Shown: positions 51,334-59,966 of the stretch, one piece after another
Layout of the letters: the number at the start of each line of letters is the position of its first letter
Numbering within the stretch: the first letter of the stretch is position 1
Origin: Pseudomonas sp. UYIF39
GTDB taxonomy: Bacteria; Pseudomonadota; Gammaproteobacteria; Pseudomonadales; Pseudomonadaceae
Direction: 5' to 3'
NCBI RefSeq assembly: GCF_029963765.1
Contig: NZ_JALBYU010000014.1
Coordinates: 104,463 to 168,462, forward strand
Length of the DNA: 64,000 nt
The notes under the pieces: generated by a model
The model's database searches: none
Told to the model about the DNA's origin: nothing
What the model saw: only the letters and a program-made list of their open reading frames with translations
Made by a program: the position numbers and the translations under genes

Positions 51334-51974
51334 CGCGTACCGAAGACCACCATGGTCTTGCCTTTGACGTCCACCAGGTTGCGTTCTTCCAGATCCTTGA
51401 GTACGCGACCGACCATCTCACGTGAACAACCGACAATCCGCCCGATCTCCTGACGGGTCACCTTGATCTGCATGCCATCGGGATGGGTCATTGCATCTGG
51501 CTGCTTGCACAGTTCCAAGAGGCAGCGTGCGACGCGGCCGGTAACGTCGAAGAATGCAAGGTCACCCACTTTGCGGGTGGTGTTGCGCAGGCGCTGTGCG
51601 ATTTGTCCGCTGAGCACGTAAAGAATGTCTGGATCCTGTTGGGACAGCTCGCGGAATTTCGCGTAGCTGATCTCCGCGACTTCGCATTCGATCTTGGCGC
51701 GCACCCAGGCGCTGCGCTCCTGTTCCAGGCCGGCCTGTTCGAACAGGCCCAACTCGCCGAAAAAGTCTCCGGAGTTCAGGTAGGCGATGATCATTTCGCG
51801 ACCATCGTCATCCTCGATCAGGATGGTGACCGAACCCTTGATGATGAAGAACAGCGTGTCCGAGCGGTCGCCGGCACAAATGATGTTGCTTTTGGCCGCA
51901 TAACGACGGCGCTGGCAGTGCATCAACAGCTTGTCGAGGTTCTTGATTTTGGGTGTTGGGGTAATAGCAACCAT
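51330..51974 (-). CDS. vfr: cAMP-binding global virulence/catabolite regulator Vfr (CRP family)
   Basis: A 214-residue CRP homologue. The cyclic-nucleotide domain holds FFIIKGSVTILIEDDDGREMI and GDFFGELGLFE with the cAMP-binding Glu/Arg segment (EQERSAWVRA); the C-terminal helix-turn-helix is RQEIGRIVGCSREMVGRVLK. I start at ATG 51974 (MVAITPTPK), which matches P. aeruginosa Vfr in N-terminus and length; the longer frame adds 39 residues of leader. It regulates motility, secretion and quorum-sensing genes in pseudomonads, and less is known in the fluorescens group. Confidence 0.95.
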   Translation of the reverse strand: MVAITPTPKIKNLDKLLMHCQRRRYAAKSNIICAGDRSDTLFFIIKGSVTILIEDDDGREMIIAYLNSGDFFGELGLFEQAGLEQERSAWVRAKIECEVAEISYAKFRELSQQDPDILYVLSGQIAQRLRNTTRKVGDLAFFDVTGRVARCLLELCKQPDAMTHPDGMQIKVTRQEIGRIVGCSREMVGRVLKDLEERNLVDVKGKTMVVFGTR

Positions 51975-52040
51975 GGTTGTATCCCGAAAAGACTTCACGG
52001 TGTGTTTGGTTTTCTTATGAGTCGCTGAGGTCGCTACAAA

Positions 52041-52071
52041 GCTGGCTATGCGCCAGTGAATTGGCGCCAGC
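52041..52071. other. Nested inverted repeat in vfr-osmC divergent region
   Basis: GCTGGC (52041-52046) pairs with GCCAGC (52066-52071), and inside it GCGCCA (52050-52055) can pair with TGGCGC (52062-52067); the inner and outer pairings share bases, so they are alternatives. It lies in the upstream region of vfr and could be an operator or a leader structure. Confidence 0.35.
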
Positions 52072-52205
52072 TTAACAGACACTTCCTGCAATATTCGAGA
52101 ATTTACCTACAGCGCAACGGCTTGCGTCGTAGGAAGGCGAGACGCCGTCAATCAAGGCCCCTGTGCTAAGCTGGCGACCCTTTTTTATACAGTGGAGTCT
52201 TGGCG

Positions 52206-52628
52206 ATGAAGGCACGCATCCAATGGGCTGGCGAAGCCATGTTCCTCGGCGAATCCGGCAGCGGTCATGTCGTGGTCATGGACGGTCCGCCCGATGCCGG
52301 CGGTCGCAACCTGGGTGTCCGGCCGATGGAAATGCTCCTGCTGGGTGTTGGCGGTTGCAGCAATTTCGACGTGGTCAGCATCCTCAAGAAGTCTCGTCAG
52401 GCCGTTGAAAGCTGCGAAGCCTTCCTCGAAGCCGAGCGTGCCACCGAAGATCCGAAGGTATTCACCAAGATCCACATGCACTTCGTGGTCAAGGGCCGAG
52501 GCTTGAAAGAAGCCCAGGTCAAACGCGCCATCGAGCTGTCTGCCGAGAAGTATTGCTCGGCGTCGATCATGCTGGGTGCGGCTGGCGTGGCAATTACTCA
52601 TGACTACGAGATCATCGAGCTCGGTTGA
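52206..52628 (+). CDS. OsmC family protein
   Basis: A 140-residue OsmC/Ohr-fold protein. It contains the two family cysteines, in LLLGVGGCSNFDVVSIL and EKYCSASIMLGAA, expected to reduce organic peroxides, and the conserved Arg in the RPMEMLL segment. It belongs to the YhfA/general OsmC type rather than Ohr. The ATG at 52206 has GGAG eight bases upstream; a TTG two codons earlier is unlikely. It is divergent from vfr and 182 bases ahead of speD. The same order is found in P. aeruginosa. Confidence 0.88.
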   Translation: MKARIQWAGEAMFLGESGSGHVVVMDGPPDAGGRNLGVRPMEMLLLGVGGCSNFDVVSILKKSRQAVESCEAFLEAERATEDPKVFTKIHMHFVVKGRGLKEAQVKRAIELSAEKYCSASIMLGAAGVAITHDYEIIELG

Positions 52629-52654
52629 ATCGACATTCAACTATCATAAAGTCA

Positions 52655-52690
52655 GTGCAGACTCTGGCGATCTGAAGCTCGCGTCTGCAC
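52655..52690 (+). other. Structured leader hairpin upstream of speD
   Basis: GTGCAGAC (52655-52662) pairs perfectly with GTCTGCAC (52683-52690); inside, GCGA (52667-52670) pairs with TCGC (52679-52682), leaving a 4-base bulge (TCTG) and an 8-base loop. There is no U-run, so it looks like a structured element rather than a terminator. Confidence 0.5.
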
Positions 52691-52810
52691 CCGAACAGAT
52701 AACCAAAAATCGCGAAGAGGTGTTAATCCGTCCTACGCGGGTGCGTTGTTCGCATCTGACGGGCATGCTTGATCACGCGGCCGGGCCGCAATACATAGAG
52801 AGTTTTAACG

Positions 52811-53605
52811 GTGAAAAGCAAACTCAAGCTCCACGGGTTCAATAACCTGACAAAGACCTTGAGCTTCAACATCTATGACATCTGCTATGCGGAAACCCCG
52901 CAAGACCAACAGGCTTACGTCGAGTACATCAATAAAGAGTACAACGCGAAACGCCTGACGCAGATCCTCACAGAGGTTGTCGATATCATTGGTGCCAACA
53001 TCCTGAACATTGCCAGTCAGGATTATGAGCCCCAAGGCGCCAGCGTCACGATTCTGATCTCTGAAGAGCCGGTGACCCCTACCGACAGTCAGGTCGAAGA
53101 GTCCCCGGGCCCGCTGCCTGAAATTATCCTGGCCCACCTCGACAAGAGCCACATCACGGTGCATACCTACCCGGAAATCCATCCGGACGATGGCATCGCG
53201 ACATTCCGTGTGGACATTGATGTGTCGACCTGTGGCGTCATTTCACCGCTTAAGGCGCTCAACTTTCTGATCCACCAGTTCGATTCGGATATCGTGACCG
53301 TGGATTATCGTGTGCGCGGTTTCACCCGTGACGTGGAAGGCAACAAGCACTTCATCGATCACGAGATCAACTCGATTCAGAACTACCTTTCCGAAGACAC
53401 CCGCGACGCATACCAGATGACCGACGTGAACGTGTACCAGGAAAACCTGTTCCACACCAAAATGTTGCTGAAGAACTTCGAACTGGATAACTACCTGTTC
53501 GGCGACGCCACCAGCAGCCTGTCCCCTGAGCAGCGTGCTCAGGTGACCGAGCGTGTGAAACACGAAATGCTGGAAATCTTCTACGCGCGCAACATGCCGA
53601 GCTGA
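52811..53605 (+). CDS. speD: S-adenosylmethionine decarboxylase proenzyme
   Basis: A 264-residue proenzyme that self-cleaves to create a pyruvoyl cofactor and supplies decarboxylated SAM for spermidine synthesis. The cleavage site is Lys112-Ser113 in HLDKSHITVHTYPE, as in E. coli-type (class 1A) enzymes. Translation starts at a GTG (52811). It has a 182-base upstream region with a strong hairpin and a terminator directly behind it. speE is not adjacent. Confidence 0.96.
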   Translation: MKSKLKLHGFNNLTKTLSFNIYDICYAETPQDQQAYVEYINKEYNAKRLTQILTEVVDIIGANILNIASQDYEPQGASVTILISEEPVTPTDSQVEESPGPLPEIILAHLDKSHITVHTYPEIHPDDGIATFRVDIDVSTCGVISPLKALNFLIHQFDSDIVTVDYRVRGFTRDVEGNKHFIDHEINSIQNYLSEDTRDAYQMTDVNVYQENLFHTKMLLKNFELDNYLFGDATSSLSPEQRAQVTERVKHEMLEIFYARNMPS

Positions 53606-53623
53606 TTTTCTGCGAGCAAAAAG

Positions 53624-53650
53624 AAAGGGCGCTGAAAAGCTCCCTTTTTT
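53624..53650. terminator. Terminator shared by speD and coq7
   Basis: AAAGGG-C-GCT (53624-53633) pairs with AGC-T-CCCTTT (53638-53647) around GAAA, with one C-T mismatch, followed by TTTTTT. It separates the convergent genes; the A-rich left flank makes it usable from the minus strand too. Confidence 0.85.
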
Positions 53651-53667
53651 GTGCGCGGTGTTTGGGA

Positions 53668-54315
53668 TCAGATCCGGTAAGTACTCTTGGTCATGACCTT
53701 GGCCATCAGGCTCATGCCAAACTTCACCGGTGCCGGGAAGCGGAACCCCCCAGCCTCCAGCGCACTTTCGGCGTGGTGTTCTTCATCAATGCGCATCTGC
53801 TCGAGGATCGCCCGGGACTTTTCATCCTCGGCTGGCAGTTGCTCAAGGTGTTCGTTGAGGTGTTTGCAGACCTGATGCTCGGTAGCAGCAACGAACCCCA
53901 GGCTGACTTTATCGCTGATCAACCCGGCCACCGCACCAATCCCGAACGACATGCCGTAGAACAGCGGATTGAGAATGCTGGTGTGGCTGCCCAACTGTTT
54001 TATGCGTTGTTCGCACCAGACCAGGTGGTCGATTTCTTCTTCGGCGGCATGTTCCATGGCGGCGCGCACTTGCGGCAGCTTGGCAGTCAGGGCCTGCCCC
54101 TGATACAGCGCCTGGGCACAGACTTCGCCGGTATGGTTGATGCGCATCAGACCGGCGACGTGCCGGGTGTCTTCGTCGCTCATTTGCGCATCCGGCTGAA
54201 CGATAGCGGGCGAAGGACGGTACGGCTGACCACTGAAGGGCAGCAAGGTACGCATCGCGGCATCGGCTTGCAGCAGAAGGCGGTCAATCGGCGAGTAGTG
54301 ACGTTGGGTAGTCAT
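53668..54315 (-). CDS. coq7: 3-Demethoxyubiquinol 3-hydroxylase
   Basis: A 215-residue di-iron monooxygenase of ubiquinone synthesis (the Coq7 type used by pseudomonads in place of UbiF). The di-iron ligands are in the repeated motifs INHTGEVCAQALYQGQ, EEEIDHLVWCEQRI, HLNEHLEQLP and RIDEEHHAESALEAG (ExxH pairs). Length is normal. It converges on speD. Confidence 0.96.
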   Translation of the reverse strand: MTTQRHYSPIDRLLLQADAAMRTLLPFSGQPYRPSPAIVQPDAQMSDEDTRHVAGLMRINHTGEVCAQALYQGQALTAKLPQVRAAMEHAAEEEIDHLVWCEQRIKQLGSHTSILNPLFYGMSFGIGAVAGLISDKVSLGFVAATEHQVCKHLNEHLEQLPAEDEKSRAILEQMRIDEEHHAESALEAGGFRFPAPVKFGMSLMAKVMTKSTYRI

Positions 54316-54442
54316 GGCTGACCTCCGGGAAGAATCTCGGCGGCCAGTTTAACCCAATCGGCCGGGGAAGGTTTGCGCTGGGTCATTGCGACGCAGGTGC
54401 GCGTGGGAGCGGGATTGCCCACCCCCACAGGGCTTACGGCAA

Positions 54443-54781
54443 TCAGCCCGGCGGCCAATGCATCTGGCGCTGACCCAATACATGCATATGTATGTGATAG
54501 ACGGTCTGCCCACCCAGTGGATTGCAATTCATGACCACGCGGAAGCCTTCTTCGCAACCCAGTTCCAGGGCCAGACGCTGGGCGGTGAACAGAATATGCC
54601 CAGCCAATGCCTTGTCGTCCTCGGTCAGGTCGTTAAGCGTGCGCACCGCTTTTTTCGGGATCACCAGAAAGTGTACCGGTGCCTGTGGGGCGATGTCGTG
54701 GAAGGCCAGTACCTGGTCGTCCTCGTAAATGATCTTCGCCGGGATTTCCCGGTTGATGATCTTGGTGAACAGAGTATCCAC
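54443..54781 (-). CDS. HIT family (HinT-like) nucleotide-binding protein
   Basis: A 112-residue histidine-triad protein with the motif HIHMHVLG near the C-terminus and the family N-terminal block KIIYEDDQVLAFHDIAPQAP. HinT proteins hydrolyse adenosine phosphoramidates and aminoacyl-AMPs. The start is a GTG at 54781 (MDTLFTKIINREIP), with GGAG nine bases upstream; the longer frame adds 14 residues of leader. It lies between coq7 and an SDR gene, all on the minus strand. Confidence 0.92.
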   Translation of the reverse strand: MDTLFTKIINREIPAKIIYEDDQVLAFHDIAPQAPVHFLVIPKKAVRTLNDLTEDDKALAGHILFTAQRLALELGCEEGFRVVMNCNPLGGQTVYHIHMHVLGQRQMHWPPG

Positions 54782-54863
54782 AGCTTTTTTCTCCGTTGTT
54801 TGGGCTGGCCTGAGTGTAACCATGGGTTATGCCCGAGCCCAGCCTTTTACCTTGAGGGTGCGA

Positions 54864-55652
54864 TCAGCGCGGGCAGTAAGCCTTGTTGACCATGCCGGCG
54901 ATTGTCCGGGTCAGCCAGCGCGAGCCGAGTCGCGGCAGGAAGGCGCGCCAGCGGTTGCGTCGACCCGGAATAATGATGGCGCGATTTTTCTCCAGAGCCC
55001 GCACGGTATAGAGCGCGACTTCCTCGGGGCTCATCAGCATTTTGCTGTCGACCAGTTTGCTTGCGTCCAATTGCGCGGTGCGGAAAAACGCCGTGCGGGT
55101 AGGGCCGGGGCAGAGCACCGACACCTTGACCGCGCATTTTTTCAGTTCGACGCGCAACCCTTCGGAAAAGTGCAGCACATAAGCCTTGCTGGCATAGTAA
55201 GTACTCATCCACGGGCCGGGATGGAACGCCGCCACCGAGGCGACATTCAAAATTTGCCCGCCGCCCTGCAGCGCCATACTGTTGCCGATCGCGTGACACA
55301 GGCGAGTGAGCGCGAGGATGTTCACTTCGATCAGGTCCTGCTCGGTCATCCAGTCCTGAGCCAGGAAAGGTCCGCAGGTACCGATGCCCGCGCAGTTGAC
55401 CAGCAAATCGATCTGTCGGTCACCTTCCTCCAGCTCCAGCAGAAAACCGGACAGCCTTAGCGGCTCGCCGAGGTCACAGGCTCGGAACAATACTTCCACG
55501 CCAAAACGTTGAGTCAGTTCAATCGCAATACTTTCCAGCTGATCACGCTGACGGGCCACCAGAATCAGGCTGCGGCCGCGCCGGGCCAGCGCTTCGGCCA
55601 TCGCCAGGCCGATGCCGCTGGAAGCGCCAGTGATCAGAGCGTAACGGGTCAT
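54864..55652 (-). CDS. Short-chain dehydrogenase/reductase
   Basis: A 262-residue SDR. The cofactor motif TGASSGIG is at residues 8-15, NCAG near 88, the catalytic Ser in ILNVASVAAF and the YxxxK pair in YYASKAYVLHF. The C-terminal tail (RRNRWRAFLPRLGSRWLTRT) is basic and hydrophobic and may associate with membrane, like SDRs acting on lipids. GGAG lies six bases ahead of the ATG at 55652. Substrate unknown. Confidence 0.88.
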   Translation of the reverse strand: MTRYALITGASSGIGLAMAEALARRGRSLILVARQRDQLESIAIELTQRFGVEVLFRACDLGEPLRLSGFLLELEEGDRQIDLLVNCAGIGTCGPFLAQDWMTEQDLIEVNILALTRLCHAIGNSMALQGGGQILNVASVAAFHPGPWMSTYYASKAYVLHFSEGLRVELKKCAVKVSVLCPGPTRTAFFRTAQLDASKLVDSKMLMSPEEVALYTVRALEKNRAIIIPGRRNRWRAFLPRLGSRWLTRTIAGMVNKAYCPR

Positions 55653-55714
55653 GCATTTCTCCATCGCAACAGCTCCGCGCCGGCGACGCAGGTGTCACGG
55701 GCGGGGAGCGCTGT

Positions 55715-56680
55715 TCATTCTTTCGCAGAGTCTACAGGGGGCTGGGCTTCTTCGGCTGCATCGTCGGCTGAATTTGGTGCTGGCTCTGCTTCCACGGCGG
55801 TTTGATCTTCGATCTCTTCGGTGGTCACGGAGTCACTTTCATAGTTGCTCTGGGTGGCGCTTTCGTATTCGCTCTGGATGGTAGTGAGGCCACCGGTCAG
55901 TCCGCCGATGAGCAGGATCGCGATAAACACCAGCCACAGTGACGAGAGGATCTTGACCGCGGTGCTGTTGGGTGGTGGTGGCGCACCGTATCGATTAGCG
56001 GTGTTATTTCCCGGCGCGATCATCATCACGAACGGAAAGATGCCGCCCACGAACGGCACGAGCGTCAGCAGCCAGAGCCAGCCAGACCAGCCGATATCGT
56101 GCAGACGCTGGACACTGAACTGGATGCTGACGAGACCGAGCGCCACGAAGCCGATCAAGGCCAGCAGGCATCCGAGAATGAGGGCAATGGTCGAGTCCGT
56201 ATTGAAGAGGGCCAGGGCGAAAACAGCAAGCAATGAGCCAGCGCTAAGGGTCACCAGCGTCAGCGACATCGTCCAGGCCAGATAACGCAAGCGGCCGATG
56301 CGACCGTCGAAGCTGAACGGCTTGAGTGTGGAAAACGCAGGCAAGGCTTCGCCAACGGTAGCCTGGGGTGGTGCGTAAGGGGATTCGGGATCTGCCGCGA
56401 CGGCAGGGGTGTGTTCATGAACGTCAGCCAGGTTCAGCTCGATCGAGGGTTCGGATTCGATCCGGGCATCGATACCGGTTTTGGTCAGCGCCTGGAGATA
56501 AGTCTGAGCATCGGTCTGTGACAGGTCGCGTTTGAGTGCAACCGGCTTGCCATTGAACAGCCGCTCGATGGCAGCCACTTCGCTTTTGAACAACTCGGCG
56601 AGATTGAGCTTGGCGGTGGTGACGTCAACACCTGGCAGCAGAGCGCCGTCGAACACGATCTTGAAACGGTTTTCGCTCAT
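55715..56680 (-). CDS. DUF805 family inner-membrane protein
   Basis: A 321-residue protein in three parts: a soluble N-terminal segment (~1-85, MSENRFKIVFDGALLPGVDV), a DUF805 membrane domain with four helices (~120-260, with the family motif RLHDIGWSGWLWLLTLVPFV), and an acidic, low-complexity tail (EEIEDQTAVEAEPAPNSADD) preceded by one more helix. Function is unknown. I start at the ATG at 56680; the longer frame adds 26 residues without similarity. It lies between the SDR and the nitronate monooxygenase-like gene. Confidence 0.85.
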   Translation of the reverse strand: MSENRFKIVFDGALLPGVDVTTAKLNLAELFKSEVAAIERLFNGKPVALKRDLSQTDAQTYLQALTKTGIDARIESEPSIELNLADVHEHTPAVAADPESPYAPPQATVGEALPAFSTLKPFSFDGRIGRLRYLAWTMSLTLVTLSAGSLLAVFALALFNTDSTIALILGCLLALIGFVALGLVSIQFSVQRLHDIGWSGWLWLLTLVPFVGGIFPFVMMIAPGNNTANRYGAPPPPNSTAVKILSSLWLVFIAILLIGGLTGGLTTIQSEYESATQSNYESDSVTTEEIEDQTAVEAEPAPNSADDAAEEAQPPVDSAKE

Positions 56681-56767
56681 TGCGAGGCATCCTTGTCGCG
56701 AATGTTTTAGGGAGTATTGCGCGTGGAGTGTAAGGCCAGCCGGAAATGGACTGGCCAAGTTTTCCTG

Positions 56768-57736
56768 TCAGCGTGGCCAGCGCTTGGGCAGCGCTGCCGC
56801 CAGCTCCAGTGCTTTGCGGTACTCGGCATCAAGGCGAGCGACCAATTGATCAACACTCGGCAGGTCATCGATTTCGCCGACACCCTGGCCTGCGGACCAA
56901 ACGGTTTTCCAGGCTTTGGCTTCATCGCTTACAGGCTTGAGTTTGGAGCCGAAGTCCACCTCACCTTTGCCTTGCAGCGCTGCCATGTCGAAACCCGCAG
57001 CCTCAAGGCTCTGACGCATAAAGCTCGCGGGTACGCCCGACACCGCTGGAGTATGGACGATGTCCGCGGCTCTGGAAGTCAGCAGCATCTCTTTATAGGC
57101 GTCAGGCGCATGACTTTCGGTGGTGCCGATAAATCGCGTACCGAAGTAGGCCAGATCCGCACCGAGCAGTTGTGCCGCGAGAATCTCGTGGCCGTGGTTC
57201 AGGCAACCGGCCAGCAGCAGGGTCTTGTCGAAGAATTGGCGGATCTCGGCAATGAGCGAGAACGGGCTCCAGGTTCCGGCGTGTCCGCCGGCGCCTGCTG
57301 CCACGGCGATCAAACCGTCGACCCCTGCCTCGGCGGCTTTCTCTGCGTGGCGACGAGTCGTCACGTCATGGAACACCAGACCGCCATAGCTGTGCACTGC
57401 ATCGACCAGTTCTTTCACAGCGCCGAGACTGGTGATCACAATCGGCACTTTGTGCTCGATGCAGATCGCCAGGTCCGCCTGCAGCCGCGGGTTGCTGTTG
57501 TGGACGATCAGGTTCACCGCATAAGGCGCCGGATTCTCCAATGCCGCCAATCCTGCTTCGATCTCTTCCAGCCAGGCCTTGAAGCCGCTGCTCTCGCGCT
57601 GGTTCAGCGCAGGAAAGCTGCCCACCACGCCATTACGGCAGCAGGCGAGCACCAGTTGTGGGTTGGAGATCAGGAACATTGGCGCTGCCACCACTGGCAG
57701 ACGCAAGCGTTGTTCGAGCAGAGCGGGCAGCGACAT
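56768..57736 (-). CDS. Nitronate monooxygenase-like flavoprotein
   Basis: A 322-residue FMN-dependent TIM-barrel protein of the NMO/2-nitropropane dioxygenase family. It has PVVAAPMFLISNPQLV at the N-terminus, VAAGAGGHAGTWSP (FMN phosphate region, with the HAG motif) and ADLAYFGTRFIGTTES. These enzymes oxidise alkyl nitronates such as propionate-3-nitronate. Only the family can be stated. It is a single gene 33 bases upstream of the hemJ terminus on the same strand. Confidence 0.88.
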   Translation of the reverse strand: MSLPALLEQRLRLPVVAAPMFLISNPQLVLACCRNGVVGSFPALNQRESSGFKAWLEEIEAGLAALENPAPYAVNLIVHNSNPRLQADLAICIEHKVPIVITSLGAVKELVDAVHSYGGLVFHDVTTRRHAEKAAEAGVDGLIAVAAGAGGHAGTWSPFSLIAEIRQFFDKTLLLAGCLNHGHEILAAQLLGADLAYFGTRFIGTTESHAPDAYKEMLLTSRAADIVHTPAVSGVPASFMRQSLEAAGFDMAALQGKGEVDFGSKLKPVSDEAKAWKTVWSAGQGVGEIDDLPSVDQLVARLDAEYRKALELAAALPKRWPR

Positions 57737-57769
57737 TGGAAGTACCCCGGTGAGTTGTGCTGATTGGAG

Positions 57770-58198
57770 TTAGAACGGCCGAACGACGACCAGAATTACA
57801 ATGGCCAGCAATATCAGAACCGGCACTTCATTGAACCAGCGATAAAAGACATGACTGCGGGTGTTCTCGCCACGGGCAAAACGTTTCACCTGGGCGCCGC
57901 ACATGTGGTGGTAGCCGATCAGGATCACCACCAGGGTCAACTTGGCGTGAATCCACGCGCCTTGGCTGAAGATGCTGGGGTTGAGGGCGATCAGTGCGAT
58001 GCCAAATACCAGGGTGGCGATCATCGCCGGGCCCATGATGCCGCGGTAAAGTTTGCGCTCCATGATGCTGAAACGTTCTTTGCTCACGGTATCTTCGCTT
58101 TGGGCGTGATAAACGAACAGGCGCGGCAGGTAGAACAGGCCGGCAAACCAGCAGACCATGCTGACGATGTGAAGCGCTTTGAGCCACAGATAAAGCAT
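57770..58198 (-). CDS. hemJ: Protoporphyrinogen IX oxidase HemJ
   Basis: A 142-residue, four-helix membrane protein (UPF0093) that oxidises protoporphyrinogen IX in haem synthesis. It opens MLYLWLKALHIVSMVCWFAG with the essential histidine (His10) and continues FYLPRLFVYH, then YRGIMGPAMIATLVFGIAL and HAKLTLVVILIGYHHMCG. Length is normal. It is divergent from argC. Confidence 0.93.
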   Translation of the reverse strand: MLYLWLKALHIVSMVCWFAGLFYLPRLFVYHAQSEDTVSKERFSIMERKLYRGIMGPAMIATLVFGIALIALNPSIFSQGAWIHAKLTLVVILIGYHHMCGAQVKRFARGENTRSHVFYRWFNEVPVLILLAIVILVVVRPF

Positions 58199-58333
58199 TT
58201 TTAGTTATTCCCAGGTTCACGGTAGCGAAGATAGTAGAGGGTTGACCGCCCGCACGTCACCTTGGCGGTTGTCGCAGAGCCGCGCGGCCCCTATTATCGA
58301 CAGCTTTCCAGTGGGTTCGTTGAGGGCAGGTTT

Positions 58334-59368
58334 ATGGTCAAGGTCGGTATCGTCGGCGGCACGGGTTACACCGGTGTCGAACTGCTGCGTCTGTTGGCGC
58401 AGCATCCGCAAGCTGAAGTGGTAGTGATCACTTCCCGATCCGAGGCCGGTCTGGCCGTGGCTGATATGTATCCGAACCTGCGCGGTCATTACGACGGTCT
58501 GGCGTTCAGCGTTCCGGACATCAAGACGCTGGGCGCTTGCGACGTGGTGTTCTTCGCCACGCCTCACGGTGTTGCCCATGCGCTGGCTGGCGAACTGCTG
58601 GCGGCCGGGACCAAAGTCATCGACCTGTCGGCGGACTTCCGTCTGCAAGACGCCGATGAGTGGGCCAAGTGGTACGGTCAGCCGCACGGCGCGCCGGAAC
58701 TGCTGGAAGAGGCGGTCTATGGCTTGCCGGAAGTCAATCGCGAGCAAATCAAGCAGGCACGCCTGATCGCTGTGCCGGGTTGCTACCCGACTGCTACGCA
58801 ATTGGGTTTCCTGCCATTGCTAGAAGCAGGTCTGGCCGATACCACTCGTTTGATTGCTGACTGCAAATCCGGTGTCAGTGGTGCCGGTCGTGGCGCGTCT
58901 GTAGGTTCGCTGTACTCCGAAACGTCGGAAAGCATGAAGGCTTACGCCGTCAAAGGTCACCGTCACCTGCCGGAAATCCGCCAGGGTCTGCGTCGTGCCG
59001 CGGGCAAGGACGTCGGTCTGACGTTCGTTCCGCACCTGACGCCAATGATTCGAGGCATCCACTCGACGCTCTACGCGACGGTCGTGGATCGCTCGGTGGA
59101 TCTGCAGGCACTGTTTGAAAAACGCTATGCCAGCGAACCGTTCGTCGACGTAATGCCGGCCGGCAGTCATCCGGAAACCCGCAGCGTGCGTGGTGCCAAC
59201 GTTTGCCGTATTGCGGTGCATCGTCCGCAGGATGGTGATCTGGTGGTGGTGTTGTCGGTGATCGACAACCTGGTCAAAGGTGCGTCGGGTCAGGCGGTGC
59301 AGAACCTGAACATCCTGTTTGGTCTGGATGAGCGCTTGGGTCTGTCCCATGCAGGCATGCTGCCGTAA
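58334..59368 (+). CDS. argC: N-acetyl-gamma-glutamyl-phosphate reductase
   Basis: A 344-residue NADPH-dependent reductase of arginine synthesis. NADP-binding GIVGGTGYTGVELLRLL is at residues 4-20, and the catalytic Cys is in AVPGCYPTATQLGFLPL. I start at ATG 58334 (MVKVGIVGG); the longer frame adds 24 residues of leader. It is monocistronic with a clear terminator behind it. Confidence 0.96.
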   Translation: MVKVGIVGGTGYTGVELLRLLAQHPQAEVVVITSRSEAGLAVADMYPNLRGHYDGLAFSVPDIKTLGACDVVFFATPHGVAHALAGELLAAGTKVIDLSADFRLQDADEWAKWYGQPHGAPELLEEAVYGLPEVNREQIKQARLIAVPGCYPTATQLGFLPLLEAGLADTTRLIADCKSGVSGAGRGASVGSLYSETSESMKAYAVKGHRHLPEIRQGLRRAAGKDVGLTFVPHLTPMIRGIHSTLYATVVDRSVDLQALFEKRYASEPFVDVMPAGSHPETRSVRGANVCRIAVHRPQDGDLVVVLSVIDNLVKGASGQAVQNLNILFGLDERLGLSHAGMLP

Positions 59369-59385
59369 GGTTTGTTCCGCTCAGC

Positions 59386-59412
59386 AAAAAGGCCCGTCTG
59401 ACGGGCCTTTTT
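59386..59412 (+). terminator. argC terminator
   Basis: GGCCCGT (59391-59397) and ACGGGCC (59401-59407) form a 7-bp stem with a 3-base loop. TTTTT follows and AAAAA precedes it. It lies 18 bases after the argC stop. Confidence 0.9.
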
Positions 59413-59454
59413 GCATTCCGGGCTTACGATTGGGTTGATTGATATACCGTAACA

Positions 59455-59488
59455 ATAGTTGACCAATTTTCTAGGAGAAGCGGATAAT
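59455..59488 (+). promoter_or_regulatory. erpA promoter with IscR-like site
   Basis: TTGACC (59459-59464) and GATAAT (59483-59488) are 18 bases apart. The -35 is embedded in ATAGTTGACCAATTTTCTAG, which resembles the type-1 IscR box of Fe-S genes (ATAGTTGAC half-site, AT-rich middle), although the right half is degenerate. Repression by holo-IscR would fit erpA. Confidence 0.5.
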
Positions 59489-59535
59489 GCGCGTCATCAC
59501 GCATTATGGCGGCGTAACGCCGGGAGATAGTTAGC

Positions 59536-59886
59536 ATGAGCGTCGAATCCTTCACCCCCACGGCTTTGCAATTCACCCACGGTGCCGCGCACAAGGTGAA
59601 GAGCCTGGTCGATGAAGAGGGGAATGATCGCTTGAAGCTGCGCGTATTCGTTACGGGCGGCGGTTGTTCAGGTTTTCAGTACGGCTTCACCTTCGATGAA
59701 GAAGTGGCCGATGACGACACCATCGTCGAACGCGAAGGGGTGAGTCTGGTCGTTGATCCGATGAGCTTCCAGTACCTGGCAGGAGCCGAGGTGGATTATC
59801 AGGAAGGTCTGGAAGGTTCGCGCTTCGTGATCAAGAACCCGAACGCCAGCACCACGTGTGGCTGCGGCTCGTCGTTCTCGATCTGA
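59536..59886 (+). CDS. erpA: A-type iron-sulfur carrier protein ErpA
   Basis: A 116-residue A-type carrier that delivers Fe-S clusters to apo-enzymes, including IspG/IspH. The three cluster cysteines are Cys44 (GGGCSGFQYG) and Cys108/Cys110 (TTCGCGSSF). Length is complete. It stands alone between argC and the convergent anmK with its own promoter and terminator. Confidence 0.96.
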   Translation: MSVESFTPTALQFTHGAAHKVKSLVDEEGNDRLKLRVFVTGGGCSGFQYGFTFDEEVADDDTIVEREGVSLVVDPMSFQYLAGAEVDYQEGLEGSRFVIKNPNASTTCGCGSSFSI

Positions 59887-59909
59887 TCGCAAGTTACCGC
59901 ATCACCAAG

Positions 59910-59941
59910 CGCCGCATGGCCTCAGGGCTCTGCGGCGTTTT
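59910..59941 (+). terminator. erpA terminator
   Basis: CGCCGCA (59910-59916) pairs with TGCGGCG (59931-59937), followed by TTTT. The 14-base loop contains a further short pairing. It lies 24 bases behind the erpA stop. Confidence 0.8.
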
Positions 59942-59966
59942 GTTGTCCGGGATTCGATATGGCGAG

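Noticed and set aside
51975..52205. CRP/Vfr autoregulatory site (TGTGA-N6-TCACA) upstream of vfr
   Set aside because: No adequate match in the divergent region; only the nested repeat at 52041-52071 is present.
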